From Mesorhizobium sp. AR02 (GTDB lineage Bacteria > Pseudomonadota > Alphaproteobacteria > Rhizobiales > Rhizobiaceae), in assembly GCF_024746835.1 (NCBI RefSeq), contig NZ_CP080531.1, positions 4,546,001 to 4,610,000 of the forward strand: a DNA stretch of 64,000 nucleotides, read 5' to 3'. The notes below the pieces were generated by a model. It was given only the letters and a program-made list of their open reading frames with translations. It was not told the DNA's origin and made no database searches. This document shows positions 8,970 through 18,573 of the stretch, in pieces. The position numbers and the translations under genes are program-made. How positions within the stretch are numbered: position 1 is the first letter of the stretch; each line of letters starts with the position of its first letter.

Positions 8970-10304
8970 CTATCGGGCGTTCGGCAGAATCTGGTGCAGC
9001 ACGATGGCCCAGACGGCGCCGAAGGCGATGGATGAGCCCAGAATGTACTGCACGATATCCGGCAGCGTCTTGACGAAGTCCGGCGGCGCCAGCGTGGCAA
9101 ACAGCGCCATCAGGATCGGCAGGCCGATGACCAGCATGTTCCGCTCGGTCAGCGGCGTGCCGCGCACCACGCGAAAACCGTTCATGGCGATGACGACGCA
9201 GAGAACACCGAAGACGCCGCCGATGACCGGCCCGGGGATCGAGGCGATGACCGCCGACAGCTTGCCGATCAGCCCGAACAGCACCAGGAAGATGCCGGCG
9301 GCGGCAAAGGCGGCGCGGCTGGCGATGCCGGTGATGGCGATGATGCCGGCGTTGGACGAGTAGCCGGTGACCGGCGTGCTGCACAGCAGCGCGCTGATCA
9401 GGCAGCCGAGGCCTTCACCGGTAGCGCCCCTGTCGAGCTGTTCATCCGACAGCGGCTTGTCGATGACGGCGCCGACCGCGAACCAGGTGCCGGTGGTCTC
9501 GGCGAGAACGACGATGTAGACGATCAGCATCGTCAGCGTCGCCGACAGCGAGAAGGTCACGTCGAGGTTGAGGAAGGCGATGCGCGGCAGGGAGAACCAG
9601 GTCGCGGCGGAAACGCCCGTCATGTCCAGCTGGCCCATGAAGGCGGCCGCGACGCTGCCGGCCACAAGCGCGATGATCACCGAAAGCAGGCGCAACCAGG
9701 CGCCTTTTGCGCCAAGCGTCATGCCGGTCAGCATGCAGCCGACAAGCACCGCCGCGGCGATGAAGGCGAGGATGATGTTGCCGCCGACGGTGGCGGTGCC
9801 GTGGACGGCGAACACACTTTCCTTGAGCGCCACCGGCATCAGGGCGACGCCGACGACGATGATGATGGCGCCGCCGACGATCGGCGGGACGAAGCGGTTT
9901 ACCAGGCGGTGGAAGAGCTTGGTCGGCGACCCGAGCAGCATCACCAGTATGGCGCCGGGAATGAGCGCGCCGATCACGGCGGAAAGGCCGGCAATGCCGC
10001 CGCCGGCGCCGAAGGCAATCGCCAGCACCGCGCCGATCGGGACGAAGGACGGCCCTTGCACGACAGGCAGCCGCATCAGCAATTGCGACTGGATCAGCGT
10101 CGCGATGCCTGCCGCCACGAAGGCCGACTGGATGAAGGCGCCGGCGTCGCCGACGCTGAAGGCGAGCACCGACGCGATGATGAACGGCACGATATAGACG
10201 TCCATCGCCAGCACGTGCTGGAGGCCGAGCAGGGCGGCCTTGCCCAGGGGCAACGGATCGTCCGGCTGGGCGATCAAAGTGATTTCTGGCGCAACGCGTT
10301 CCAT
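8970..10304 (-). CDS. NCS2-family purine/pyrimidine permease
   Basis: This 444-aa protein is a nucleobase:cation symporter of the NCS2 (uracil/xanthine permease) family with 12-14 hydrophobic segments. The family's first-helix motif LLGLQHVLAM is near residues 25-34, and the substrate-binding helix motif TPVTGYSSNAGIIAITGIAS lies near residue 320. It is divergent from the guanine deaminase gene, with only 123 bases between the two starts, so guanine, xanthine or hypoxanthine is the likely cargo. The shared promoter region has two AACTGTT direct repeats on the + strand that could be a common regulator site. Confidence 0.9.
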   Translation of the reverse strand: MERVAPEITLIAQPDDPLPLGKAALLGLQHVLAMDVYIVPFIIASVLAFSVGDAGAFIQSAFVAAGIATLIQSQLLMRLPVVQGPSFVPIGAVLAIAFGAGGGIAGLSAVIGALIPGAILVMLLGSPTKLFHRLVNRFVPPIVGGAIIIVVGVALMPVALKESVFAVHGTATVGGNIILAFIAAAVLVGCMLTGMTLGAKGAWLRLLSVIIALVAGSVAAAFMGQLDMTGVSAATWFSLPRIAFLNLDVTFSLSATLTMLIVYIVVLAETTGTWFAVGAVIDKPLSDEQLDRGATGEGLGCLISALLCSTPVTGYSSNAGIIAITGIASRAAFAAAGIFLVLFGLIGKLSAVIASIPGPVIGGVFGVLCVVIAMNGFRVVRGTPLTERNMLVIGLPILMALFATLAPPDFVKTLPDIVQYILGSSIAFGAVWAIVLHQILPNAR

Positions 10305-10427
10305 GATGTCCCCTCTGGAAATTCTCGCCCGATCATGGGATCAGTCGGCTCCAAAAGACAGCGGCCGAAATGGTTGCCAACTGTTTTTTGCAGACCAAGC
10401 AAACTGTTAGCCGAACCGGAGCCGCCC

Positions 10428-11792
10428 ATGACGACACAGCCCTTCACGCTGCTCGGCACCGCCTTCCACACACCGGAGCGCGGCCGGCTGGAGGTGCTCA
10501 GGGATTATCTGTTCAGCATCGACGCGCAGGGGCGTATCGCCGAGATTCTGGCGCCCGGCCATCCGGACTATGCGGCGCGGGAAAGCGATGCCCGCCAGGC
10601 GGGCACGTTGGTACGGCTTGCCGATGGTCAGTTCCTGCTGCCCGGCCTGGTCGACCTGCACATCCATGCGCCGCAATGGCCGCAGATGGGCAAGGCGCTG
10701 GACGTGCCGCTGGAAGTCTGGTTGCAGAAATACACGTTTCCGCTCGAGGCCCGCTATGCGGATGTCGATTACGCCCGCGAGGTCTACGCCGATCTGGTCG
10801 ACAATCTGCTCGCCAACGGCACCACCACGGCACTCTACTTCGCCACCGTCCATGTCGAGGCGAGCCTGGCGCTTGCCGGGATCTGCCTCGAAAAGGGCCA
10901 GCGCGCCCTTGTCGGCAAGGTGGTGATGGACGATCTCGAGCAGTGTCCGCCCTTCTACCGCGATGCCGATGCGGCAAGTGCGGTTGCGGACAGCAGGCGT
11001 TTCATCGCGGCGGTCAGGTCCCTGGATCCGGGCGAGAGGCCGCTGGTCCAGCCGGTGATCACGCCACGCTTCATCCCGAGCTGCACGGATGCGGCGTTGC
11101 AAGGGCTGGGTAAGCTCGCGACCGAATTCGGCTGCCACGTGCAGACACATTGCTCGGAGAGCGATTGGGCAAAGCAGTTCGTGGAAGAACGTTTCGGCCG
11201 CACCGACGCGGCAAGCCTGGACAGTTTTGGCCTGCTGACGCGCCACACCATCCTGGCGCATTCGAATTTCATCGACGGGCAGGACATGGACCTGATCAAG
11301 GAGAAGGGTGCCGGCGTCGCCCATTGTCCGCTCTCCAATGTCTACTTCGCCAACGCCGCGTTTCCGCTGCGCGCCGCATTGGACCGGCACATGCATGTCG
11401 GGCTCGGCACGGATATTTCCGGCGGCTACAGCCCGTCGCTGTTCGACGGCTGCCGGCATGCATTGTCGGCGTCGAGGACACTGCAGAGCGGCGTCCACGC
11501 CGGCCTGCCGCCGGAACAGCGCGGTGCGCCCGGCGAGCCGATTACGCATCAGGAGGCGTTCTGGCTGGCGACTGCCGGCGGCGCGGAAGCGCTCGACCTG
11601 CCGACAGGTAGTTTTCGCGTCGGGCATGAATTCGACGCGCTGCTGATCGATACCAGGGCGAGCGCGTCAAACATCCACATCAACGTGGCCGACGACACGC
11701 TTGACGATGTCTTCCAGAAGATCGTGCTCAATGCGGCACGGGCGAACATCGCCAGGGTCTGGGTGAGCGGCCGGACGGTGGCCATGCAGTAG
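10428..11792 (+). CDS. guaD: Guanine deaminase
   Basis: This is a zinc amidohydrolase converting guanine to xanthine plus ammonia. The 454-aa product has PGLVDLHIHAPQ (metal ligands H78 and H80), HCSES (H241), the AHSNF block (H278) and GTDISGG (D329), and WPQMGKALD typical of guanine deaminases. The ATG at 10428 is the start; the open frame extends far upstream, but that part overlaps the divergent permease gene and shows no homologous pattern. With the divergent NCS2 permease it makes a compact purine uptake and salvage unit. Confidence 0.94.
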   Translation: MTTQPFTLLGTAFHTPERGRLEVLRDYLFSIDAQGRIAEILAPGHPDYAARESDARQAGTLVRLADGQFLLPGLVDLHIHAPQWPQMGKALDVPLEVWLQKYTFPLEARYADVDYAREVYADLVDNLLANGTTTALYFATVHVEASLALAGICLEKGQRALVGKVVMDDLEQCPPFYRDADAASAVADSRRFIAAVRSLDPGERPLVQPVITPRFIPSCTDAALQGLGKLATEFGCHVQTHCSESDWAKQFVEERFGRTDAASLDSFGLLTRHTILAHSNFIDGQDMDLIKEKGAGVAHCPLSNVYFANAAFPLRAALDRHMHVGLGTDISGGYSPSLFDGCRHALSASRTLQSGVHAGLPPEQRGAPGEPITHQEAFWLATAGGAEALDLPTGSFRVGHEFDALLIDTRASASNIHINVADDTLDDVFQKIVLNAARANIARVWVSGRTVAMQ

Positions 11793-11824
11793 CTGGTTCG
11801 TAGGCGTCTGCGAAAGATTGGAAA

Positions 11825-11846
11825 TCACGCCGCCATGGCGGCGTGA
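11825..11846. terminator. Bidirectional palindromic terminator between guaD and ychF
   Basis: A 22-base perfect palindrome (arms tcacgccgcca) lies between the convergent guaD and ychF stops, 33 bases after the first and 11 bases after the second. No long T-run is present on either side. Confidence 0.6.
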
Positions 11847-11857
11847 CCTCGATCAAA

Positions 11858-12961
11858 TCAAGTGTTGAACTTGAACAGCATGACGTCGCCGTCCTGGACG
11901 ACGTATTCCTTGCCTTCGTCGCGCGCCTTGCCGGCTTCCTTGGCCGGTACTTCGCCGCCCAGCGTGACGAAGTCATTGTAGGCGATGGTCTGGGCGCGGA
12001 TGAAGCCGCGTTCGAAATCGGTGTGGATGACGCCGGCGGCTTGCGGTGCCTTGTCGCCCTTGTGCACGGTCCAGGCGCGCGTTTCCTTCGGCCCGGCGGT
12101 GAAATAGGTGATGAGATGCAACAGATCGTAGCCGGCGCGGATGACCTTGTTCAGGCCAGGCTCATCGAGCCCAAGCGAGGACAGGAATTCCATCTCTTCT
12201 TCATCGCTGAGCTGGGCGACTTCGGCCTCGATCGCGGCCGAGATCACCACGGTGCCGGCGCCCTGCGCGGTGGCCATCTTTTCCACGGCCCTGGTATGCT
12301 CATTGCCGGTGGCGGCGTCGGCCTCGGCGACGTTGCAGACATAGAGGACGGGGTGCGAGGTCAAGAGGTTCAGTCCCTGCAGGATGCGCAGATCCTCCGC
12401 CGAGATGCCCTTGAGAAGGATACGGGTCGGCTTGCCGGCCTGCAGCAGTTCTAGTGCGGCCTCCATCATCGGCAGGACTGATGTGGCTTCCTTGTCCTTG
12501 GTCGAGGCGCGTTTGCGGATCTGCACGATGCGGCGCTCCAGGCTGTCGAGGTCGGCGAGCATCAGCTCGGTCTCGACCGTCTCGGCGTCGGCGACGGGGT
12601 CGATGCGGCCCTCGACATGGGTGATGTCGTCATCCTCGAAGCAGCGCAGCACATGCACGATGGCGTCGACCTCGCGGATATTGGCGAGGAACTGGTTGCC
12701 CAGCCCTTCGCCCTTCGAGGCGCCGCGCACAAGGCCGGCAATGTCGACAAAGGAGATGCGGGTCGGGATGATCTCCTTCGACTTGGCGATCGAGGCGATC
12801 ATCTGCAGGCGCGGATCGGGCACCGCCACCTCGCCGGTGTTCGGTTCGATGGTGCAGAACGGATAGTTGGCGGCCTGCGCCGCCGCCGTCCTGGTCAACG
12901 CGTTGAAGAGCGTCGACTTGCCGACGTTGGGCAAGCCAACGATGCCGCATTTGAAACCCAT
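11858..12961 (-). CDS. ychF: Ribosome-binding ATPase YchF (Obg/OLA1 family)
   Basis: YchF is a conserved P-loop ATPase of the Obg superfamily that associates with ribosomes and modulates stress responses. The 367-aa product starts MGFKCGIVGLPNVGKST, with the G1 loop at residues 9-17, the G3 region DIAGLV, and NVAEAD in the position of the altered G4 motif that favours ATP over GTP. A coiled-coil insertion and a C-terminal TGS domain follow. The ATG at 12961 gives the universal family N-terminus; the frame continues upstream without meaning. It belongs to the conserved rplY-pth-ychF set but is separated from pth here by about 1.4 kb holding two small genes. Confidence 0.96.
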   Translation of the reverse strand: MGFKCGIVGLPNVGKSTLFNALTRTAAAQAANYPFCTIEPNTGEVAVPDPRLQMIASIAKSKEIIPTRISFVDIAGLVRGASKGEGLGNQFLANIREVDAIVHVLRCFEDDDITHVEGRIDPVADAETVETELMLADLDSLERRIVQIRKRASTKDKEATSVLPMMEAALELLQAGKPTRILLKGISAEDLRILQGLNLLTSHPVLYVCNVAEADAATGNEHTRAVEKMATAQGAGTVVISAAIEAEVAQLSDEEEMEFLSSLGLDEPGLNKVIRAGYDLLHLITYFTAGPKETRAWTVHKGDKAPQAAGVIHTDFERGFIRAQTIAYNDFVTLGGEVPAKEAGKARDEGKEYVVQDGDVMLFKFNT

Positions 12962-13079
12962 TGTGTCCAGTCCTATCGGGAAAAGCGAAATTTGATGAGG
13001 GCTATGGGCGATAGGGGTGATCAACGTCAAGCCCCCAGCGGGACGGGCGGCCCGGCCGAGGCGAACCCATGGCCGGTGA

Positions 13080-13832
13080 TCAGCCTGCCAGGTCCCGCAA
13101 TCTGGCGAGGCGGCGGGGGTCCTGGCCGGCGAAGGCTGGGTCGTTCTCAAGGACGGCGAGGGCGCGGCGCGCGCTGAAGCGTGCGCGTTCCATGTCGCCG
13201 AGCCCGGCATGGCACTCGGCCAGTTCCTCGTCAATGTAAGGCGCCTGATCGCCATCGGCTTCCGCCGCGCTGGCCACCTCTTCGGCAAACAGCCGCGCCT
13301 CGTCGAGGCGCTTGAGCGCGCGCAGCGTCCTGATGACGGCGTAGCGGGCGACGCGCAGTTCCCGGGCCTGGCCGTCCGACCGCCGCACATCCACCGCCTG
13401 CTCGAAGACAGGCAATGCATGCTCGAACCGACCGGCATCGAAATAGGACCAGCCGAGATTGTTGAGCAACGGCCCGCGCCATCGGTCGGCCTGTGGGTGT
13501 TCGCCGACATAGGCAAGGCCGATCGCGGTCCATTCGACGGCGTCGTCGAGCGTTCCGACGATGGCGAGCATGTGGGCCGCGTCGGCCGCCAGCACATGGG
13601 CCCGCGCCTCTCGCGCCAGCCGCCATGTCTCTTCAAACAGCGGCCGTGCCAAATCCCGCTGTCCAGCGGAATTGTACAGCCGGCCGCGCTCGATGGCGCA
13701 TGTCGCACGCCCGGCGGAATCGTTGCCGGCAAGAAGCTTGGCCCGGTCGATCAGCTGATGAGCCGTCCCGAAATCGCCGGCCAGGCCCAGTTGCCTGGCT
13801 TGTGCGGCCAGGTCAGAAACAGTGTCCGCCAT
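13080..13832 (-). CDS. Tetratricopeptide-repeat protein
   Basis: This 250-aa protein is built of about five TPR-like helical hairpins, seen as repeats of Leu/Ala/Tyr-spaced helices such as NLGWSYFDAGRFEHALPVFEQA (about residues 122-143) and ELAECHAGLGDMERARFSARRAL near the C-terminus. It has no signal peptide or enzymatic domain, so a cytoplasmic scaffold role is likely. It lies 118 bases upstream of ychF on the same strand. The partner cannot be predicted. Confidence 0.78.
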   Translation of the reverse strand: MADTVSDLAAQARQLGLAGDFGTAHQLIDRAKLLAGNDSAGRATCAIERGRLYNSAGQRDLARPLFEETWRLAREARAHVLAADAAHMLAIVGTLDDAVEWTAIGLAYVGEHPQADRWRGPLLNNLGWSYFDAGRFEHALPVFEQAVDVRRSDGQARELRVARYAVIRTLRALKRLDEARLFAEEVASAAEADGDQAPYIDEELAECHAGLGDMERARFSARRALAVLENDPAFAGQDPRRLARLRDLAG

Positions 13833-14001
13833 TCCAATGCCACCTGCCGCCGACGCTGGGTGAACTGCTAGCCTGGGGCATCGCCTGCCGGCAAGGCGCG
13901 CCGGCCGCCGATCACGCGTTCGTCAATACGGCGTGATTCGCGCGTGAGCTAATTTTAGCGATGTCGCATGACGGCAGTTTCACCAGAGAGGGAGTTCTGA
14001 A

Positions 14002-14280
14002 ATGACCGAATTCAAGCTTTCCCATCGTGACAGTCTGCGCAATATCGCCGTGCTCGGCATGGCTGGAGCTGCCATTGCCAGCAGTGCAACGGTTCTTTCG
14101 ACCAGCACGGCCAATGCCGCGCAACCGCATATGAGCACGGCGTTGTCCGATCTCCAGGCCACGCTCAACCAGCTTCAGGCCGCCTTGCCCGACAAGGGCG
14201 GCCATCGCGTCAAGGCCATGGCGCTGGTCAAGGACGCGATCGAGGAGACGACCAAGGGCATGGCCGTCGGCGCGATGTAG
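14002..14280 (+). CDS. Small exported alanine-rich protein of unknown function
   Basis: The 92-aa product begins with a basic region and a hydrophobic stretch (NIAVLGMAGAAIASSATVLS), with likely cleavage at ANAA near residue 39. The mature part, about 53 aa, is one predicted amphipathic helix (TALSDLQATLNQLQAALPDK) followed by a second short helix. A GAGAGGGAG ribosome binding site lies before the ATG. It is inserted as a + strand gene between the minus-strand genes pth and the TPR gene, interrupting an otherwise conserved order. I do not recognise the family. Confidence 0.68.
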   Translation: MTEFKLSHRDSLRNIAVLGMAGAAIASSATVLSTSTANAAQPHMSTALSDLQATLNQLQAALPDKGGHRVKAMALVKDAIEETTKGMAVGAM

Positions 14281-14327
14281 TTTTGCATGGTCGGCGCTGC
14301 CTGTATGGTCAGGAGGTGCCGGTCGCT

Positions 14328-15050
14328 TCAGTCTTTTCCGAACAGCTTTTTTAGCATGGCGGCCATCGGGCCGGATTCCGGCAGTTTGGCGGGCGCCTGC
14401 TGCGGGCGCGCCTGGCGGATATGGCTCTGCTGTTTTGCCGCCGGCTGCTTTTGCGCCGGCTTTTCCGGCTCGGGCGCGGCCTTGCCCTGGACGGCAAGGG
14501 CGGCCTTGTTCATGAAGCCGGATTCGTCGCCCTTGACGATCATGGCGGCGTTGTCGGCGATCGCGTCGAGTAAGGGATCGAGCCACTCGCGGTCGGCCTT
14601 GGCAAAGTCGCCGAGCACATGATGCTGGACCATTTCCTTGACGCCGGGATGGCCGACGCCGATGCGCACGCGGCGATAGGCGTTGCCGACATGGCCGTCG
14701 ATCGAACGGATGCCGTTATGGCCGCCGGCGCCGCCGCCGGTCTTGATGCGCAGCTTGCCTTCGGCAAGATCGATCTCGTCATAGAAGACGGTGAGGGCGG
14801 AAAGCTCAAGCTTGTAGAAGCGCAGCGCTTCGCCGACCGATTGGCCGGACAGGTTCATGAAGGTCTGCGGCTTGATCAGGATGATCTTTTCGCCGCCGAG
14901 CGTGCCTTCTGAAATCAGGCCCTGGAATTTCTTCGACCAGGGCGAAAAGGAATGGCGGCGGGCGATAGCGTCCGCCGCCATGAAGCCGACATTGTGCCGG
15001 TTATCAGCATATTTCGCGCCCGGATTGCCGAGGCCTGCAAAAACAAGCAT
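14328..15050 (-). CDS. pth: Peptidyl-tRNA hydrolase
   Basis: Pth frees tRNA from prematurely released peptidyl-tRNAs and is essential in most bacteria. The signature GLGNPG and RHNVGF carry the catalytic Asn (N9) and His (H19); the YDEIDL and [13 protein letters not shown] blocks complete the active site. At 240 aa it is longer than the usual ~190 aa because of a C-terminal tail (about residues 193-240) rich in Pro, Ala, Gln and Lys, which is common in Rhizobiales. It follows rplY by 23 bases and is probably co-transcribed with it. Confidence 0.96.
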   Translation of the reverse strand: MLVFAGLGNPGAKYADNRHNVGFMAADAIARRHSFSPWSKKFQGLISEGTLGGEKIILIKPQTFMNLSGQSVGEALRFYKLELSALTVFYDEIDLAEGKLRIKTGGGAGGHNGIRSIDGHVGNAYRRVRIGVGHPGVKEMVQHHVLGDFAKADREWLDPLLDAIADNAAMIVKGDESGFMNKAALAVQGKAAPEPEKPAQKQPAAKQQSHIRQARPQQAPAKLPESGPMAAMLKKLFGKD

Positions 15051-15073
15051 CGTCTGCTCCGGGCGGGAAAGAG

Positions 15074-15715
15074 TTACTTCTCTTCGGCGGCAGGAGCCGC
15101 TTCAGGTGCAGCCGCTTCGACCGTCTCTTCAGCCTCCGGCTTCATCGCCGACGAACCGGCAATGGTCGCGATGGTGAAGTCGCGATCGGAGATGACCGGC
15201 TTGACGCCGGCCGGCAGCTTGACCGCCGAGATGTGGATCGAATCACCGATGTTGGTGCCGGTGAGATCGATGGTGATGAATTCCGGGATCGCATTGGCCG
15301 GGCAGTGGAACTCGACTTCGTGACGCACGATGTTGAGCACGCCGCCGCGCTTGATGCCGGGCGACTTGTCCTCATTGATGAAGTGGACAGGCACGTCGAC
15401 ATTGACTTCGGTGTCCTTGCCGATGCGCAGGAAGTCGACATGGACAGGGAAATCCTTGACCGGGTCGAGCTGGAAGTCCTTCGGCAGGACCTGGATCTTC
15501 TTGCCGTCGACATCGATCGTGGCGATCGTGGTCAGGAACCCGCCGCCATGGATCTTGTAGTAGATGTCCTTGTAGGTGAGAGCGATCGCCAGGGGAGGCT
15601 GCTTGTCACCATAGATTACTGCAGGCACTTTACCGTTGCGGCGAACTGCACGGGCGGACCCCTTACCGACCTGTTCGCGCGCTTCGGCCTTGAGCTCGTA
15701 AGTATCGTGGCTCAT
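15074..15715 (-). CDS. rplY: 50S ribosomal protein L25 (Ctc form)
   Basis: This is the two-domain L25/Ctc protein that binds 5S rRNA. The 213-aa chain has the N-terminal L25 domain ([20 protein letters not shown] and IYG) and the C-terminal beta-domain with [21 protein letters not shown], then an Ala/Glu-rich tail. In many bacteria rplY (ctc) follows prs directly; here prs is about 21 kb away on the same strand (see the findings). It leads the rplY-pth transcription unit. Confidence 0.95.
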   Translation of the reverse strand: MSHDTYELKAEAREQVGKGSARAVRRNGKVPAVIYGDKQPPLAIALTYKDIYYKIHGGGFLTTIATIDVDGKKIQVLPKDFQLDPVKDFPVHVDFLRIGKDTEVNVDVPVHFINEDKSPGIKRGGVLNIVRHEVEFHCPANAIPEFITIDLTGTNIGDSIHISAVKLPAGVKPVISDRDFTIATIAGSSAMKPEAEETVEAAAPEAAPAAEEK

Positions 15716-16085
15716 GGCTTTTCCTTTCGCGTGTTATGGAGCGTTTGCGGCAGGCAATGTGCCCAAGCCGTAAACGTCGAAAGCCGCCAGACCTCGATGT
15801 CCGAATGAGGGCTACCGCTTTGAGACGGAGCTTTGTTCGGGATCACAAGGGAAGGCAGCCTTCCGCCGCGTTGCCTCCAAGGGTGTCTACGCGGGTGGCG
15901 GCTCTATAGCGGAAGGCGGCCGGAGGTGCAAGCCGGAGGCTGGAGGCGGTTGCGGGCACGTCCTGCGGTTCAGCATTCCCGGCCGGCCAGTCGGCTTGGG
16001 GGCGCGCCATTCGGACGAGCCGCCCTGAGGCGGTCGAATTCCACACCGCCCCAGACCCAGTCAACCTCTAGTTCCTTGTTTGGGC
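15716..16085. other. Intergenic region upstream of rplY, no gene seen
   Basis: About 370 bases that should contain the promoter and leader of rplY-pth. I see no open frame with domain content. Short GC-rich inverted repeats are present, but none stands out. The far edge meets a palindromic repeat at 16086. Confidence 0.4.
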
Positions 16086-16133
16086 GCAATTCCCAAGGGA
16101 ATAGCGCTACGCGCTTTTCCTGGAATTGCTCTA
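16086..16133. repeat. Palindromic repeat, 48-base form (left edge of the accessory block)
   Basis: The ends gcaattcc and ggaattgc are inverted, with a smaller palindrome (agcgctacgcgct) inside. The same element in a longer, 73-base form occurs at 36750-36822. In both copies the terminal bases CTA are the stop codon (TAG) of the adjacent minus-strand gene. Confidence 0.8.
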
Positions 16134-16937
16134 ACTGAGCTGCCCCGCGGCTTGCGAGATCAGCTGAGTGATCTCACGCGGGTGAGAGATCAGCGACAAA
16201 TGGCTGGCCTTCACCTCGATGGTCCTGGCGTTCATGCGTTTGGCCATGAAGCGCTCGAGATCCGGGTTGATGGTGCGATCCTCGGTCGAGACGGCATACC
16301 AGCTTGGCTTCGAGCGCCAGGCCGCCTGGGTTGTCTTTCCGGAGAAAAGCGTGTCCGAGATCGGTCCCTGGACGGCATAGAGGATGCGTGCCTTCTCGCG
16401 AGGAATGCCACCGGCGAAATCCCGCAGGAAAGCCTCCTCGCTGAGCTTGCCATAGCCCGCGGACCAGACAAGGCCCGCCGAGGCGGGCGGCGCCGCAAAC
16501 GTCTTGGCCAGCGCCGTATAGTCTTCACCGGCATCCGGCGCGCGCGCCGCGACATAGACGAGCGAGGACACCTTTGGATCCATCCCTGCTTCGCTGACAA
16601 TCATGCCGGCAAAGGAGTGTCCGACAAGGATCGTCGGTCCATCCTGCAGAGCGATCGCACGGCGCGTTGCCTCGACGCCCGCCTCCAGCGTGGTCAGCGG
16701 ATGCTGGACGACGGTTGCGTTGAAGCCGGCCTGCTGCAGCAGGCCAACCACCTCCGACCAGCACGAGCCATCCGCATAGGCGCCATGGACCAGCACGACA
16801 TTGCGAACCTCGGGGCGAACCTCGGGGCGAACCTTGGGGGCCGTCTGGGCTCGCGCCTTGGCAGAGCCGGCCAGTATGCTCGTCGCCACCCCGGCGACGA
16901 GCGCGGTGGAAAAAGTACGCCTATTCAACATGATCAT
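16131..16937 (-). CDS. Tat-exported alpha/beta hydrolase
   Basis: This 268-aa protein has a twin-arginine signal (LNRRTFSTALVAG) and an alpha/beta-hydrolase core with VLVHGAYADGSCW (oxyanion loop), the nucleophile elbow GHSFAG and a late histidine in ASHLSL. The small-lipase-like layout resembles plant-esterase (salicylate/HNL) type hydrolases. The start at 16937 has an AAGGA site four bases before it; an ATG two codons downstream is equally usable. After the signal there is a short tandem repeat (VRPEVRPEVRN) encoded by a duplicated 12-base unit. The gene's stop codon coincides with the end of the palindromic repeat. Confidence 0.85.
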   Translation of the reverse strand: MIMLNRRTFSTALVAGVATSILAGSAKARAQTAPKVRPEVRPEVRNVVLVHGAYADGSCWSEVVGLLQQAGFNATVVQHPLTTLEAGVEATRRAIALQDGPTILVGHSFAGMIVSEAGMDPKVSSLVYVAARAPDAGEDYTALAKTFAAPPASAGLVWSAGYGKLSEEAFLRDFAGGIPREKARILYAVQGPISDTLFSGKTTQAAWRSKPSWYAVSTEDRTINPDLERFMAKRMNARTIEVKASHLSLISHPREITQLISQAAGQLS

Positions 16938-17140
16938 GAATTCCTTGAGAGGTTGGCGGATCGCGCCCAGACTTCCGTTGGACACGCCGCAAATGCTTTG
17001 CCCGGCGCCCATGTCCAGTCTTCGCGGCCTACTGAGCCTTCGTTACGGTCGTCACCGCTTCGTGATCGCAAGCCTCAGCCTTGCCGCCGGAGCAAGATGG
17101 CTGCGCGGGACGGGCTGTGGGTGCCGTCTGCGCCTGGCAC

Positions 17141-18397
17141 TCAGTTTCCAGCCAAAGTCGAAAGCGCGCTCAGCAGTTTCGTCCGGTCCTTGCCGATCAT
17201 CAGCACGCCGCTGTCGGGAGCCAGCAGCGCCGAGAATGGCAACATGGCGGCGCCGATCGAAGAGGCCTCGGGGCCGAATTGCCCGGGCACGATCTCCGGC
17301 GCCACAATGCCGATGGCGCTGGTCCGGTTGAACTGGGTCTGCACCCTTGCCAAGAGTTCGAGATGGATCGGCCGCGGCAGAATGCTGTCGAGAACGATGG
17401 CCTCGATGTCGATGATCGAGGTGATGGCGATGATCGCCTCGACCAGCGCATTCGCGCAATCATCGATCCATTCGAACAGCGGCTCGCGTGCGCCCGGCGG
17501 CAGCGGATCGAGCTCCCGCACACGATTGATCACCACGCCTCGTGATTTGAGATGATTGACCAGCACGTAGATCGAGGCGCGGTGCAGCAGGCTCTGGTAG
17601 CGCGCCGGCTTGGCGGCCACCGAATCGAGACTTGAGGGCGAGACCGGCAACGGGCCGAGCGCGGCACTGTTGCCGTGCGGCCCGGTATGGACCTTGCCGC
17701 CTTGTACGAGGCCGCCGCCGACGAAAGTGTCGATCGAAATGTGCATGAAGTCGCGGAACCGGGCGCCCGCGCCCTGGACAAGTTCGGCCAGCGCCGCCGA
17801 GGTGGCATCGTTTTCGACGAACACCGGCGTCTTTGGCGGTGTGGCAAAGCATGTCTCCAGGTCGATGGCCTCCCAGCGGCTGCCGAGATCATCGGGGAAG
17901 CCGAGTTCCTCGCTCCAGCCGCCGAGGAAATACGGTGAGGCAATACCGACGCCGACGATGCTGGCATCGCCAAGCCCGTCGACCAGTTTTTCGAAATTGG
18001 CCAGCGACATGTTGCCGGCCTTGAGCACCAGATCAGGATCGGGGAAGCGGTATTCGTGCGACTCGCGGGCGCGGATTTCGCCGGCGAAGTCGACGAGTAC
18101 GGCTTCCAGCGCGCGCCGGCCGATCTTGATGCCGACGCTGTAGATGCGCTCCGGTGTCAGCCTGTAGAGCGTGGAGGGCGATCCGCGTTGTCCGAATCTT
18201 TTTCCCACTTGCTTTACGAATCCTGAGGATTCAAGCCCATCGACAATGACCGCCACCGCCGCCGGCGTAAGACTTGCCGCACGCGCCAGATCGGACTTGG
18301 ACGCTTCCTTCAGGCGGCGGATGGCATCGAGGACAAAGCGCTCATTATAGTGCCGAACTTTGACAGAATTGCTGCCTTTCCCCGACAAAACCCGCAT
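17141..18397 (-). CDS. ROK-family transcriptional regulator
   Basis: The 418-aa protein has an N-terminal winged helix-turn-helix (about residues 20-75, KSDLARAASLTPAAVAVIVD) and a C-terminal ROK sugar-kinase-like domain with VGVGIASPYF, FVENDATSAALAE and DTFVGGGLVQGG. The cysteine-rich zinc motif of most ROK proteins is replaced by GPLPVSPSS, so its ligand sensing may differ. It is divergent from a sugar transporter operon with 176 bases between starts and is the likely repressor of that operon, responding to a transported sugar or its phosphate. Confidence 0.9.
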   Translation of the reverse strand: MRVLSGKGSNSVKVRHYNERFVLDAIRRLKEASKSDLARAASLTPAAVAVIVDGLESSGFVKQVGKRFGQRGSPSTLYRLTPERIYSVGIKIGRRALEAVLVDFAGEIRARESHEYRFPDPDLVLKAGNMSLANFEKLVDGLGDASIVGVGIASPYFLGGWSEELGFPDDLGSRWEAIDLETCFATPPKTPVFVENDATSAALAELVQGAGARFRDFMHISIDTFVGGGLVQGGKVHTGPHGNSAALGPLPVSPSSLDSVAAKPARYQSLLHRASIYVLVNHLKSRGVVINRVRELDPLPPGAREPLFEWIDDCANALVEAIIAITSIIDIEAIVLDSILPRPIHLELLARVQTQFNRTSAIGIVAPEIVPGQFGPEASSIGAAMLPFSALLAPDSGVLMIGKDRTKLLSALSTLAGN

Positions 18398-18520
18398 CTC
18401 CCCAATGTCACCTTCCGCCGCGAGGGGCTATAATCCCCTGCGGTCGAGGCACCCTGCGGCGCCTGTTCATCAGGCGACAGTGCGCGCGAGCTCCGTGGAA
18501 GTCAATTTTACCGTTGCGCC

Positions 18521-18543
18521 TTTGAGCTATTTAATATAGCAAA
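18521..18543. promoter_or_regulatory. Candidate operator between the ROK regulator and transporter genes
   Basis: An AT-rich dyad with arms GCTAT (18526-18530) and ATAGC (18536-18540) around TTAAT, extended by imperfectly matching flanks, is the only AT-rich palindrome in the divergent promoter. ROK repressors of this type bind similar sites. Confidence 0.4.
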
Positions 18544-18573
18544 TTGAAAAAATAACTAGATCAGGGAGGAGAT

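Noticed and set aside
9801..10427. N-terminal extension of guanine deaminase by 209 residues
   Set aside because: The extension lies mostly inside the divergent permease gene and has no family match; the ATG at 10428 gives the normal length.
12962..13732. N-terminal extension of YchF
   Set aside because: The frame overlaps the TPR gene and precedes the universal MGFKCGIVG start of the family.
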